64,000 bases of DNA from assembly GCA_023213395.1 (NCBI GenBank), contig CM041465.1, positions 151,163,741-151,227,740 of the forward strand. The letters run 5' to 3'. A model generated the notes under the pieces. The model ran no database searches, was not told where the DNA came from, and saw nothing but the letters and a program-made list of their open reading frames with translations. Each line of letters starts with the position of its first letter. The first letter of the stretch is position 1. Below are positions 13,537-27,305 of this stretch, in pieces. Origin of the DNA: Cycas panzhihuaensis. Taxonomy: Eukaryota; Cycadophyta. A program made the translations under genes and the position numbers.

Positions 13537-14520
13537 ATGCCAAGGACAACTTCCTATGCACTAATTCCAGTTTTAAATGACTCAAATTATGCCAACTGGA
13601 AAGCATGCATATCCCATCATCTAAAATAATAAAAGATATAGTGATATGTTACAAGAGAATTTATAAAACCAATAGACACTTCATTAGAAGCCTATATGAT
13701 TTACTTGATGAATTGTAATGGAGCCCTAGGCACCATCCTAACCTCTCTCTTACTAGACATTAGTAGGCAATTCTCTAAAATAAATGATCTTTCTATAGTC
13801 TAGAATTTACTTAATAAAAAATATGATAAGGCCAATAAACAACAGTTAGCTATTTTAGAATAATAAATGTATGACTTAAATTATAAAGATTTCTCAAAAG
13901 TTGAAGACTTCTTATCGATACTTTAACTTATTAACAAAGACCCAAGAAATTATATTAAATTTTCAACCAAACTAGGTGATGAAGTTGAAACTATCACTCA
14001 TGCTAAAGATGATGATATACTCGTCTATCTCGTTATCAATAAACTACCCAAATAATTTAGCCAACTCAAAATTTCTAGACAGTAGGCTCATTATCCTCCA
14101 ATTACATTCAATCAGCTAACAAATCATTTAGTTGAATATCAGATAATGTTTGTTCAAATTAGAAAGTTACAAGATCCTTCATAAGCTCTTTTTTTCCAAG
14201 TAAAAACCACTAAACAAGTTTAAATATTATAACAACTATCAAAATAATCATAACAGTAATCCTAAGTTCTAAAAACCTCATAGAGGTTCTCCTTCTTCTT
14301 CAAATAATTTTCATCATAATACTAAGTATTCTAGACCACCAAAAAACTAGAATACCTCTAAACAATCATCTAAAAATAAAATGCTATCAACTCTAGTCCT
14401 AATCAAAATATTAGTTGTGCTTACTGCCACAAAAAGGGGCATACCATTGATGTATGTAGAAATAAAATTACTTCTAAAGCTTGGAAAGCTTATAAGGGGA
14501 TCTAATCACAATCCTATAAT
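13537..14520 (+). pseudogene. copia-B gag
   Basis: Starts at ATG 13537 (MPRTTSYALIPVLND, then SNYANWKACISHHL), the usual copia gag opening. Several Gln codons have become TAA or TAG, for example in the run just after SHHLK. The region near 14416-14456 encodes a perfect CCHC zinc knuckle (CAYCHKKGHTIDVC; C-X2-C-X4-H-X4-C), the RNA-binding module of the capsid protein. The protein would package element RNA, but the stops rule out expression. Confidence 0.85.
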
Positions 14521-14559
14521 TCTAACCATTTTCTAATTGTTACCACATCTACCTTTTTA

Positions 14560-17500
14560 GGCCCCAACTACTCATCCACCTAAGTGGATTCTTAATTCTG
14601 GTGCACCCCATCATATGACGGGACACCAAGAATACTTGTCAGCATACCATCTTGATCTTAACTCTGAAGAAGAAATTTCTTTCAGAAGCGACTCTCAACT
14701 GAAAGTTAAGGAATAAGAGATGTTTCTTTGAAAGAAGGTTCTATCAATGACATTTTTTATGTTCTTGGATTATTACCAAATCTTCTTTTAATATATTAAA
14801 TCTACCAAAAAAACCTCATTATCAAATTTCATAAAGATAGATTTATCATTAAACGACCTTTAAATAAGTTTAAATCAATTATTTTAGGACACGTCAATCA
14901 TAAAATAGGTCTTAATAACCTAACAAACCTACAACATTCCAAAACAAAATCTTTTAGTGCCTCTATAACTAAATCTAACCCAGCCAATAAGCTATGGGAT
15001 TCTTGGTTTGGCCATATAAGTTATAGCAAACTTAAGTATCTAAACAAGTATGATATGGTACATTGGCTTCCTCTCTAACCATTGTTTATGGTTTTTGCAA
15101 AGTCTGTGTAATAGGTAAGAAACACATGAAACCCTTTCTATATCAAACTTTATTTAGAGTAAAAATTCCACTCAAACTCATTCATTTTGATATTTGTGGT
15201 CCCTTCTAAGTACCTTTGTACTCTTAAAGCCGATACTTTGTCACTTTTATCGATTATTTTTCTAGAAAATATTGGGTTTATATGCATAAAATAAAAAGTC
15301 GGGTATTTAATATCTTTATTGAGTTTAAAACATTAGTTGAAAACCAAATTAACTCTAAAATAAAAAACTTTAGGTCTGATAATTCTAAAGAATACTTAAG
15401 TAATGAGTTTACATCTTATTGTAAAAAGCATAGAGTATGATTCTAGCATTCTGTTGCTTATACCCCTTAATAGAATGATGTTGTTAAATGTAAGAACCAT
15501 ACCTTTGTAGAGATGACCAGATACATGATACACGTAAAAGGTCTTTATCTAAAGCTATGGGTTAAATCAATAGCTTGCCCTAACTACCTTTTAAATCATT
15601 TACCCTGTAAGTCTTTATAGAAGATTATGCTAAAACAAAAGTAGCCTGGCCGTAAACCTTCTATAAAACACCTTAGAATCTTTGGAAGCATTGCTTAGAG
15701 GTATGTTCCAAAAGAAAATTGATAGAAACTTGATCCCAAAAGTTCTAAATTTATCTTCATTGGTTATAGCGAAGAAAGCAAAGCCTACAAGCTACTTGAT
15801 CCAATCACGCATAAGATTTTGATCCTCTGTGATATTATATTTAATGAAAAAAAAATTCATCAAAATCCACTTATATAGAACTTTTTTTTAAGAACCTATT
15901 AACTAATACTTATTTAAAATATCCTTTAGATATATAATCAAACAATGAAATAATTGATAACTTATCTTCACAAGTCTAGAACTAGACCTTAAGTGAATCT
16001 AGAATATATGAACCATCCAATCAAACATCTACTTTAAAATAATAAAATTCTAATGATCAACCTTCAACTTCTGATTCTTTAAGAAATAAATAGCCTATTT
16101 GGGCTCAAAAAACCCTTTTAGTTTCTAGTTTTGATGCTGGTGATCCATCAAATACTAGAAGAACATATTCTTAGAAACTTCAAGCTAAGTTTACTCTAAT
16201 GGAAAAAGTAATGACCAGTGATGATCCAAAACTTTCAAGAAAGCAAGTAACAATCCCATATGGTAGCAAGCCATGCAAGTTGAATTTGATGCTCTTAAAA
16301 GGAATTCAACTTAGGATCTAGTTACACTTTTCTCTATAAAGAACTTAGTAGATTATAAATGGGTTTACTAAATAAAATATAACTTAGAATGAGTAATTGA
16401 AAAATATAAGGCTCATTTAGAAGAAAAAGGTTTCTCTTAACTTGATGGTATCAATTATATTAAAAATTTTACTCCTGTAGCTAGGATAAATATAATCAAA
16501 ACCATCATCACTTTAGTAGCCAAATTTGGCTGGTAGATTCATCAAATGGATGTTAAAAGCACCTTTCTAAATGGTGATCTTAAAGAAGAAATTTATATGA
16601 AATAACCCCCTAGTTTTATTTATAATCCTAATATTGTCTGTAAGTTGAAAAAATCATTGTATGGTCTTAAACATGCTCCTCGAGCTTGGTACACCAAAAT
16701 TAATGACTATCTTTTATAGAATGGATATACTAAGTGCATTAGTGATCCTAATGTCTATTTTTTAAGATAAGATTATAACATTACTATCCCAATTCTTTAT
16801 GTAGATGATATAATCATAACTGAATCTTTAACTTCTGGTATTCAGCAATTAAAATCTATTTTAATGAATAAGTTTGAAATGATAGACTTATGTCTATTAC
16901 ATTGATTTTTAGGTCTACAAATTTGTCAATCTCAGTCTAAAATCACTATTTCAAAATCTAAATATATTATTGACTTAATAAAAATGTTTAATATAGAAAA
17001 CGCTAAACTAGCCACAAATCCTTTACAATTAAGTGTAAATTTAATCATTGATTGTCAAACACCAATTTGTGATCCTATAACTTATTGTCAACTCATAGGT
17101 AACCTTATTTACCTAACCCATACTTGGCCAAACATATACTATGCTGTTGCATTATGTTCCAATTACATGTAAAAGCCTCATGAACTGTACTAGAAAGTAG
17201 CTAAATAAATCTTATGGTATTTACAAGGTATACTATTCTATGGTTTAACATATAATTATTATAGTTCTAACTTGTAATTAACAAGTTATACAGATTATGA
17301 TTTGGTAGGAGTCTCTGGTGGTTATAAATCTACAACAGGTTATATCTTTCTTCTAGATTCCTCATCAGTCACTTAGTCTAGTAAATATATGCAAACATTG
17401 CCCTTATCTACAACTGAAGTTGAATATCAAGCATTAGTTAAAGCTAGTAAAGAATCACTTTAGATTAAAGCTCTATTAATTGAGTTTGGTTTGTTTCCTA

Positions 17501-17745
17501 ACTCTTCTATTAAAATTAATGTTGATAATCAAGGTGAAATATCTATAGCTACTAATCTTGTTGCATATTCTAGGATAAAGCATGTAGAATTACACTAGTA
17601 TTTTATATGTAATCTTATAACTAAGAATACTATTAATCTGTTTTATTATCTTATAGATTTGTAGATTGCAAATATTCTAACCAAGCCATTGACTAAAGTC
17701 AATTTTGTAAACCTACGAGAATTGTTAAAGATTAATGAAGTCTTC
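14560..17745 (+). pseudogene. copia-B pol: protease, integrase, RT, RNase H
   Basis: The protease motif is near 14585 (WILNSGAPHHMTG); the catalytic DSG has become NSG. The GAG-pre-integrase zone is at about 14995-15140. Integrase shows FDICGP near 15190 (first Asp) and RSDNSKEY near 15375 (second Asp). The usual NGVVERKN reads NDVVKCKN, so the catalytic Glu is Lys. RT spans about 16250-16990 with [29 protein letters not shown] and an intact YVDD near 16800. RNase H is at about 17285-17740 (YTDYDLVG, STTEVEY, VDNQG, ANILTKPL). Many stops lie at former Gln and Trp codons. Confidence 0.9.
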
Positions 17746-17858
17746 TTCAAAGAGGGATTACCGTGCTGAAGACTTCATTATCTTCTCTATTATCTTCTTC
17801 CTTCTTCTTTTCTATCTTCTATATCATCTATTGTATAAAAGATAACATCAAAAAGGGA
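17746..17858 (+). other. copia-B 3' untranslated region and polypurine tract
   Basis: A pyrimidine-rich stretch, then AAAAAGGGA at 17850-17858 abutting the LTR, which would prime plus-strand synthesis. Confidence 0.7.
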
Positions 17859-18321
17859 TGTTAGAAATATTAATATTATCATTATGTTCTTTTATAAAGT
17901 TCCTTTTACAATATTTACTTTATGTTAATATATTATTAATTAATTATATGGTTTGTTGAAATGGACAACTACCTATTTCAACAAATCTCTATCTTCTTAA
18001 TAGGATCCTTTCCTAGAATTTAGGAAGTTTGATAGGTTAGATAAGTTGGGTAGGTTGGGTTAAAGTCGGTTCTATGAAACTAAGGTAAGATTGGCAGTAT
18101 TATGCATGAGAGAGGATGAGATCCTCATCTACAACTGTGCATCATTAAATATTATTATAGTAAAACTATATATTTAGGAGGTGGTTTTTTATCCCCACTA
18201 AGGGGTTTTCCACCTATTAAATATGGCGTATCTATATTAAAAAGATTTACAGATTTATGATTTTATTATAGGAGATGATGATATATATTTATGAATGCAA
18301 AATTAATCCCTCTCTCTAACA
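17859..18321 (+). repeat. copia-B 3' LTR
   Basis: Starts TGTTAGAAATATT, ends CTCTCTAACA, 463 bp. It is followed at once by the GGAAT duplication at 18322-18326. Confidence 0.95.
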
Positions 18322-18326
18322 GGAAT

Positions 18327-19275
18327 CATATATTGAACGATTTTAGTATTAAAGACTTTTAGATCCATATAAGTTAAAGAAAATACATCTTTATATTTGA
18401 TGCAGAGTTTAATAAATTTCTATATTTCCTTTTCAATACATTATGGGCCTATAAAAATGACTTTTAGATCCTCAAAACTATTAAGGTTGATTAGAATATT
18501 CCTTTGGATTATCCTAAAGGCTTCTCTTAAGTTATCCCATCTTTTAGTGCATCATTGGAGTCAAATAATGAATCCAAATAGATTATCCCCTTACGAATTT
18601 TATTTTCCTTAAGATGGATCAAGTCTTTGTTTAGAATTATACCTTTGACTTCTCTAGCTACCTATGCTTCTTTGATCCTAGCTATGATGTTTATAAATTC
18701 TTCTTGTCCTTTTATGAATGCTAGAATGTGCTTATCATCTTCAAAAATTTGCTAATGATTGACATTATCTAAGACTAAGGTTTGACTTACAACCTCAACA
18801 AATCCTTATTTACTAGTAGATCGATAAGTTAAGCCATGTAAAGAAGCAGATACTACCATAACATTAGCTAATTGGTTGTTTTCCCTTGGAATATGTTTAA
18901 TGGCAATTGCTTTAAATTATTCTATGATATTCTAAACCCTTTGCCTATACTCCTTCAATCTATTATATTTGGTGGAGCATAAATGTTTTACTTGCTTGAT
19001 AATTGTCTCTAAATCTCCTTGAACCTTTAGTGCTTTGATTTATAGATTTAAAGCTTTTAGTTTCCTAGAATCAAGGCCTTATATTTAGTAGTATTGGTAT
19101 TATCAAATATCAAATTAAAAAAGTAGTGGAAAGCTCATTGTCAAGGGGCTACAAGATAACACTATCCCTAAATCACATTTTAGATTTAAATCCATTAAAA
19201 TACACTTCCTAAATTGAGTTTTGTTTACTCAAATTTGTGTGATAATTTATTTTACAATAAGCAAAGCATTAATTT
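18327..19275 (-). pseudogene. Tat-lineage archaeal-type RNase H and RT N-terminus
   Basis: Minus strand, right to left. An RNase H-like domain spans about 19265-18840: CILMDLNLKCDLGIVLSCSP, DNTNTTKYKALILG, ALKVQGDLETIIKQVKHL, YNRLKEYRQRV, IKHIPRENNQLANVM. It aligns with the additional (archaeal-type) RNase H of plant Tat elements. Of the catalytic residues, the first Asp and the Asp of GD remain, the Glu of T.EYEAL is Lys and the last Asp is Asn. A linker follows, then the start of RT at about 18327-18390 (DVFSLTYMDLKVFNTKIVQY). The domain therefore sits between protease and RT, distinct from the normal RNase H after RT at 9990-10260. Confidence 0.8.
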
Positions 19276-19429
19276 CTACTAGGACTATATAAGTCCCTAA
19301 ACCACTTAGACTAATAATCAAATGTATTGATAAACCTTATATATTTTCTATATGGATCATGAACCTTTCTTCTTTTGTTAAGGCGATAAGGTCTTGTCCA
19401 ATTCGGAACATGGTAGTGCCCATCCTTAT

Positions 19430-19720
19430 GTTGGGTAGGGCACCTATTTCTTGAGCCCATTCTCTCCCAAGTAACATGCCATATATAGCAAGCATATTAA
19501 CTATCATAAAAAAACAATGATGGCTATTAAAATTTTGGGGTATGTAATAAGAGGAACAATAAGGTGTTTTATCTCACCAAAAGTGTCTACTAAGCTAGAG
19601 TTGAAGGCTATCATCCACTAGCTATCACATATTTAAGGCCTAAGGTCTTCATCACATCATAGGGCATTACATTGTGGGAAGCTTCAATATCAATAATATA
19701 ATTATATAAAATAAAATCAT
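19430..19720 (-). pseudogene. Tat-lineage aspartic protease
   Basis: The minus strand reads IDIEASHNVMPYDVMKTLGL near 19640-19695, matching the D-S-G-A-S-H-N-V-M-P protease motif of the Tat family with the active-site triad decayed. It ends with GMLLGREWAQEIGALPNIRM near 19430-19490, the usual LLGR.W closing motif. It lies between gag and the extra RNase H and would have processed the polyprotein. Confidence 0.75.
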
Positions 19721-21260
19721 TGTGTATATTTAAAGATACATAAAAAAAAGCATCCTTATACCTTAAAGGCATTATAGTAGTAGAGACTACTCAGTCTTAA
19801 ACCTAAGGGTTCATGTGAGGTTATTTCTCTTCTTGAACTTCCTTGATAAATCCTAGCCTTTATTTGGGTACTTTTATAGATTGGAAGAGGCTTAACCTAA
19901 CTAGATACCTTATTATATCCTTTAGGATATCATATCATTCTGCTTGATTTTCTTCTTAGGCCTTCAAATTTTTATTGCCCAAAATTACCCTAGTAACTTG
20001 AGGAGTTCTAATTAGGAGATTATCCCTTATGACTTTGGAAACATTATTTGGCTTGACTAGGCTAGCAAAATTAGCTTTCTTCTCACTACTAAGATGGTCT
20101 CCTTACTTTGCTTGAGGCCTTATCATAATTGGCAAGTCACTAAAATGAAATTTTAGTCCTACATTATCTTTAAAAGAAGCCATAATGGCCCTAGAAATTC
20201 TATAATATGCTTGTAATACTTCTTCACTACCAATCAAGTGATCTAATAATATTTTAAACTATATATATTCTTCCCTTATGTCTAAAGCATTAAACTTAAT
20301 TTTCAAGTTGGCCTTTCTAAATTGTATATATTGTTCCCCTTTCTCTTTTATCTACCTCTTCTAGAATTACACATTATTATTGAGTTTTATATTCGTGGCC
20401 TAAGCATTTGGCTCTATTTATTGAGCCAGTATAAGGGCTTCTCTCCTAGGATTTACTTTAAAAGATGAGGGAAGTTTTCCCTATCTATTCATAATTATTT
20501 TAAGATCTAGAGCAATAGCTTCTACTTCTTAAAGACCAATCAGTTCCTTAAGGATAACTATAAGTCTTGTCTTTAGGTCAATCCAATCTAGAAACCATTC
20601 TAATAAGATTTGTTGGTTAAGTCTATGTTTGTATTCAAATTGTTTAAGGGTTGTATTAAACCTCTCAAGTTGGTTATTCATGCTTTCCCTTACTCTTTTT
20701 TTATGCTATAAAGTTCTCTTGTTTTTGTGGTAAAATTTTTATTATTTATGTACTTAAATTTTAAAACTTATATCAAATCTTCATAATCATTAATAGAGGT
20801 ATTAGGTAATGAGTAAAACCATGCAACAACATTCCTAGTGAATGAGTGGACAAAAAGCCTAATAGCCTCATCTAGTTAAGTAATCCAAAACATTATGTGC
20901 ATAATAGAGAAGTTCTTTATATGTTGTATAGTGGTGACTATCTTACCTTCATTAAATTTTAGATAGGCATCCATGGCCTTATCAAGTATATTATGCTATT
21001 CTCCCTATAAATTTAAGGGATTATTTTGGAATCAAGGAAGAATATTCCTTTGAGGTCTACCTCTTTAACTATTTTTAATAAATCCTTTGACACTAGAGAT
21101 TCTTAATTTGAAGACAAAATTTCTTCTTCTAGTTCTTTAATGATCCTAAGATTACTAATTAGTCTCCTTGATTTTCTCTCTTGAGGATAGTGCAATAATG
21201 TTTCCTATATACCCTAGGGCCTTAATGAATAGGCATACGACCTCCTTGACAATTTAGCCA
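19721..21260 (-). pseudogene. Tat-lineage gag, decayed
   Basis: Minus-strand peptides near 20700-21000 read MDAYLKFNEGKIVTTIQHIK, LDEAIRLFVHSFTRNVVAWF, YSLPNTSINDYEDLI and FTTKTRELYSIKKEQ. This is the retrotransposon gag core pattern (MRLF..SL...A..WY..LP..SI.....L...F...F). The C-terminal part continues through NNQLERFNTTLKQFEYKHRL (about 20640-20700) and GKLPSSFKVNPRREALILAQ (about 20420-20480) towards the protease at 19720. Gln codons are often TAA or TAG. I did not find a clear zinc knuckle. Confidence 0.72.
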
Positions 21261-22100
21261 TCTTTAAAAGTAATGAATTCTAATAGTATACATAATGGAA
21301 ACTCTAAAAATTTTAAAAATTAGAGAAAAGCGTGCCTACTATGATTGCTAATTTTGTTGTCTCTCATTTATGTGCCCCATAAATTTTCTTATATTGACCT
21401 AGTCTACAAAATGTTCTATAGATAAACCATAAAGAATGAAAGGATAACTAATGGTTCTTTAGCCTTAAAATACATCAATTGCCTCATCATGAAAATGAAT
21501 AAAGCATAAGGAAAATATAAAAGAAAAGGAAAATCAAATGAAGTGTTATTTTATAAGTATCATAATAATACTAACATAGCCAAAAATATGTGATATTAAT
21601 TTTGTAAACATGAAAGAAAATACTATCAATATAATATAGTATTTCAGAGGACTATCATTCCTCATTCTTTAAAATTGAATTTGTGTAATCCATAAGACAA
21701 TAATATGGCTAAATAAACTTATCTAGATTACATCATAAATATTAGAAAATGAAAATTTTGAGTATTGAATAGGTCAAAATATTAATTCATGTATTATCTA
21801 GTGAGGGATTCTTTACAATAAAAGAGCACATTTTAAACCTATTAAGTATAAAAAATAGCATTCGAGTAAATTCCCATTTGCCCCTAATTGAAGGAGGGGT
21901 TTATTTTGAAGATGTTAGAATGGGGCAACCTAAAAGATAATCACACAAAAGACAATATTAAAAAAATATATTTTAGAGGAAGATAGATAAGAAGGTGGCT
22001 TAGAATGATAATTAGAGAAAGAAAGAACATTAGAAGGTTGGGACTTATACTGCACACTAGATAGACCAAGCTATGTAAATATTTTTCATCCCTTTGTCCT
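21261..22100. other. unassigned spacer upstream of Tat gag
   Basis: An AT-rich stretch with A-rich tracts. It may be the untranslated leader of the Tat gag, but no primer binding site or LTR end was recognised. Confidence 0.35.
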
Positions 22101-24076
22101 TCATTCTCCCACCTTTTAATATATCCCTTATTTCATAACCATCAAGCTACATGGAGGAGATTTGGAACTACTACTGGTTACATGCGGTTGTTCTCAAGTA
22201 GCTTGGCAATCATTTAAACTTTTTAACCTCAATTATAAATTGGGACCAACTATCATATTTATCAATTCTAATGATAAACTAATACTTATTTACTTATTTT
22301 ATTTGAGTTAAAGCTTGTTATTTTCCTTTTTAGAAAATATTTCAACTTCTCTTGGGATTTAATCACATCTCCCCATTATTTAGCACATTGCTTATTATCC
22401 TCCTTAGTTAATACATTTTCATTAGTTATCTTTTCTCCTAGCTTACGTTGAATTTTTTGCAAGTCTTCACAAGTGATAAACCATTCCCTTTCAAGGCAAA
22501 GGGTAACTCATTCTTCTTTATCAATGCTACAAAGTTTTGCCATAATGGCCCCTCCTCTTTATTATCTAAATAAGTTATTTGTTTTATTACTTTAATAGTA
22601 GTTTAGTGAGACCTTTGAAGTAATTTCTCCTACCATTTATAGAATGACAAATTCTTAAATGTATTAATATGTGGGTCCCATTTAATTTTACCTTGAACAT
22701 TATTCAACTACTCTTCTAAATCTTTTTAAAATGATTCTTTATGGTGATTGGAGGTCTTACGTATAACATTAATAACCTCTTTAATTTTTTAAAATTAAGA
22801 ATAAAAGCCATATATCTCAAAAGCCAATCTATTTATATTATCAATATATAGATTTTTGAACTCATTTCTAAGGGACTAACTTGAGCACTCAGCTTTACTT
22901 ATTTTCAAATTCCTTAAATTTGTGTTGAAGCATCATGTCTTAAAGATTGAACGTGTTGAGGCTCCCATAGCCCTGTTAATTTATTAATTTTCTGTTATAA
23001 TTATACATTTTACACTTAGAGCTTCTAGTTTTCCCACTTAAATTGCTCCATTTAAAGGTGTAATTCCTAAAGTTTATCTTTAACTACCCTATTGGTAGTC
23101 AGGTGTAAGTCTATCGACTCCATCGGCATGGTATTTATTAAAGAAAAGACACAACATTGTAATAGCCTTCTTCTCCTCACTGTGGCCATATGTAACTATT
23201 GGGATTCCTTTTTCCATAAGTGGAATAGTCCATCTAAAGATATTGTTCCTTGATCAAAGTGGGTTAATTTTTATTTTCTCCTCTTATTCTATTATTCCAT
23301 AACCCACAAGTCTATGGGAAATATCATCTCTTTCCTAATATTCATTATTCTAGTTAAGAGGTTTTGAATCTTTTATTTTATTATGTTTTATCCTACCATG
23401 GTTATCTCCTCTCTTTGTTATTTAATCAATCCACTTTGAGTTCAAAGTCCATTCTAATGAGATTATGTATTATGCATTGGAGCTTCAATAATTTGCTCCT
23501 CTCCTCTAGGTGAATTATATATAATTATAGTATGTACAGGGTTAGTTATCCTATTGATAATTAGAGGTGGAATAAGGACACTAAGGGGTTGTGCTTCTTG
23601 TATGGTATCTTCTACTATTTTGTGTAAGCCTTATTTAAATTAGGAGTCTAATGTCCTTATATGTATAACCCATGATGAGGGTTAATTAGAAGTGTTATGT
23701 ATTTTAGAGTGAATATCTCTAACTATATTACCCTCAGCATTTGGTAAGGTACTAATAATTTTCTAGGGTTCTCTTTTCCCCACCATTATATGTTGTGATT
23801 CTAGTGGTTGGTGTTGGTTAGTTGGTTCTTATGGTCAGGTTACCTTTAGGGTGGAAGATGCCCTCTTTATACCTTAAAAGGGTGGAATTAACTTTTTGGG
23901 CTCTAACTTGAGTTCTATAATTTTTTCCTATGTTAGGCCCTTGGGCTCAATTTCCTTAAGGGACTATACCATGATAATTTTTCCTTTATTTTTCTTTAGC
24001 ATTTGACTAATAGGTACATCATTAGTCTCTTCCATAAATTATAAATTAGTATTGGTCCTAGATTTACCTCTTATTT
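22101..24076 (-). pseudogene. minus-strand open-frame remnant of unknown function (probable Tat 5' ORF)
   Basis: The minus strand has long coding-like stretches with few stops. Examples are CLEREWFITCEDLQKIQRKL followed by a GEKITNENVLTKED-like run near 22350-22510, then YKW.EKLLQRSH with VIKQITYLDNKEEGPLWQNF near 22540-22660, and LMEETNDVPISQML near 23980-24040. The composition is charged and partly coiled-coil-like. It continues in the same orientation on the far side of copia-C at 36748-37750. I infer it is an accessory or gag-like ORF 5' of the Tat gag, but I do not recognise a domain. Confidence 0.4.
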
Positions 24077-24282
24077 ATTATTTTTTAAAGGGTTTAAAAC
24101 CATTTAAACTATGCCCTTATTTGGGAGTTATACCTAAATTTTTTAAGTAAGGTTCCATGAAGTTATTAGGATTATAGTACCTTTCTTCTTAATGTTTGAG
24201 GCCCAACATGGTAATCGCATTGCCCTACATCCTCATCGCAACCCAATTAGCAACCTTCCATTGACTAATCTCAATGGACTAG
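24077..24282. repeat. 206-bp target segment, left copy, flanking copia-C
   Basis: This stretch matches 36542-36747 along its whole length with about one difference per 12-15 bases (from TTTTTTAAAGGG to ...GACTAG). It is part of the minus-strand Tat-like frame (YYNPNNFMEPYLKNLG; right copy YYNPNNFMESYLKILG). Its right end is exactly the TG of the copia-C 5' LTR. Confidence 0.88.
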
Positions 24283-24691
24283 TGTTGGGGTTAATGCTCA
24301 TCACCCCACTCCCCCCTTCCAACCAAGAGTACACACCTCACACTCATCAATTTACATATGTGGATGCTCACATGTGTAGGTAAGTATAAGGTAAGTTTAA
24401 TTTGATTTAAGTTAATTTAAGTTAAGTTCATTTGAGTTAAGTTTATTATTATTTTATTATTATTTAAATTTTAGGGGCCGAGGAGTTTCCTTCCTCCCCC
24501 AAACTATATAATTTGAGGAGTGTGCAACCTTCATGTCTTTAGACACTGGCTTCATTATGGACATTTATAATACTATCTTCACAACAATGGATTGAATATA
24601 AAAGCTCTCATGTTTATGCAATAATGATGTATTAATTTATGATTATCTCTTTTATGTTCTAACATGTTCTCCATCCATTATTTTTCCTATA
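24283..24691 (+). repeat. copia-C 5' LTR
   Basis: Starts TGTTGGGGTTAATGCTCATC, ends TTTTTCCTATA (CA decayed to TA). It aligns along its length with 36148-36541. Confidence 0.9.
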
Positions 24692-24705
24692 TCCGGTATT
24701 AGAGC
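24692..24705 (+). other. copia-C primer binding site
   Basis: TCCGGTATTAGAGC directly after the LTR resembles the initiator Met tRNA complement TGGTATCAGAGC. Confidence 0.75.
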
Positions 24706-25179
24706 GAGTTGATCTATTAGCATTTTGCTAGCATGTTGAAGTTTTTTAAAGAAGAAGAAATATTTATTAGCATTTAAGGTAGACCTACTTACAAGCAAGC
24801 AAATATTGGTTACATTCATTTTCTACAAATTTTATTAGCAAGTTCTTTGTATTTTTTATCAGAGATTTGATTATTCTTGAAGATATACTTGTGATATGAC
24901 AGATATATTTTAGATTTTCTTTATATTTGCGCAGTTGTATAGCTGCAAACAATAAATATCAAGCTTTTATCACTCTATAGAGGTTTTATCAATGAGTTTT
25001 ATATATTTTTATCATATATTTGACATTTTTCAAGCATATTTTATCTATTTATCTAATATTCTTTCCATATCTATGTAGGAGCATAGCTACAAGCAGCATT
25101 TATTCAAAGTTTTCTTTAGATTTGCAATATATCCTTCAGATCTACTCATTTTATTAAATATTTGATAGTTTTTCTACTT
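24706..25179 (+). other. copia-C leader, no gene seen
   Basis: T-rich sequence without an assignable frame, merging into the repeat array that follows. Confidence 0.5.
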
Positions 25180-25600
25180 TATTTATTTTAGATCTACTAT
25201 ATTTATTTCAGATCTATAATATTCGTTACAGATCTGTAATATTTACTTTATATCTACAATATTTATTTTAGTTCTGCTATATATTTTTTTTCAGATCTAT
25301 TTATTTTATTAAATATTTCACTATTTTCTGGTTTATTTGTTTTAGATCTGCAATATTAGCTACAGATCTGCGATATTTACTTCAAATCTATAATACTTAC
25401 TTCAGATCTACAATATCTGCTTTAGATCTATAATATTTACTTTATATCTATAATATTTATTTCAGATCTATAATGTTGGCTATAGATCTTTAATATTTAC
25501 TTTATATCTACAATATTTATTTTGGATCTATAATATTGGCTATAGATCTATAATATTTACTTTAGATCTGTAATACTTATTGAAGTTTTCTTTTAGATCT
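25180..25600 (+). repeat. 20-bp minisatellite in copia-C leader
   Basis: About 18-20 imperfect copies of a unit close to ATCTATAATATTTACTTTAG. The AGATCT core recurs every 20 bases, most regularly at 25380-25590. The array is interrupted near 25296-25335 by ATTTATTTTATTAAATATTT, which also occurs just left of the array near 25150, hinting at a longer repeat period. Confidence 0.85.
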
Positions 25601-25826
25601 GTATACATTTCATATATTTGACCATTCTTTGAAGTTCTTTTTTCATATCTATAAGTTTTGGTGCATATTCATCCCAACAAACCATATATCATAATAGATC
25701 TGCCTACTGGAGAAATCTGTTTAAAGCTTCAACTCGTGTGAAAGAAGACCTCATCTTTAGAAGTTAATCTGCTACAAGGTAGCCATAGATACTTACCAGG
25801 TACTTCATATTTATTTTCAGATTTAA

Positions 25827-25829
<3 letters not shown>
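25601..25829. other. short unassigned segment
   Basis: Single-copy-looking sequence between the minisatellite and the microsatellite. No gene was recognised. Confidence 0.5.

Positions 25830-27305
<1,476 letters not shown>

Larger units (their letters stand above)
11243..18321 (+). mobile_element. copia-B, complete but decayed Ty1/copia element inserted in Tat RT
   Basis: A 7,079-bp element with two LTRs (11243-11693 and 17859-18321), a primer binding site, gag, protease, integrase, RT and RNase H in copia order, and a matching GGAAT target duplication. Removing it rejoins the Tat RT frame at the insertion point, from FNTKIVQYM on one side to IPLKLGVNP on the other. The LTRs are clearly alike but differ at a modest number of scattered sites and small indels, so the insertion is not recent. 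Confidence 0.95.

Noticed and set aside
25137-25600. CRISPR-like regular repeat
   Set aside because: The repeats are back to back with no unique spacers, and the context is a plant retroelement leader.
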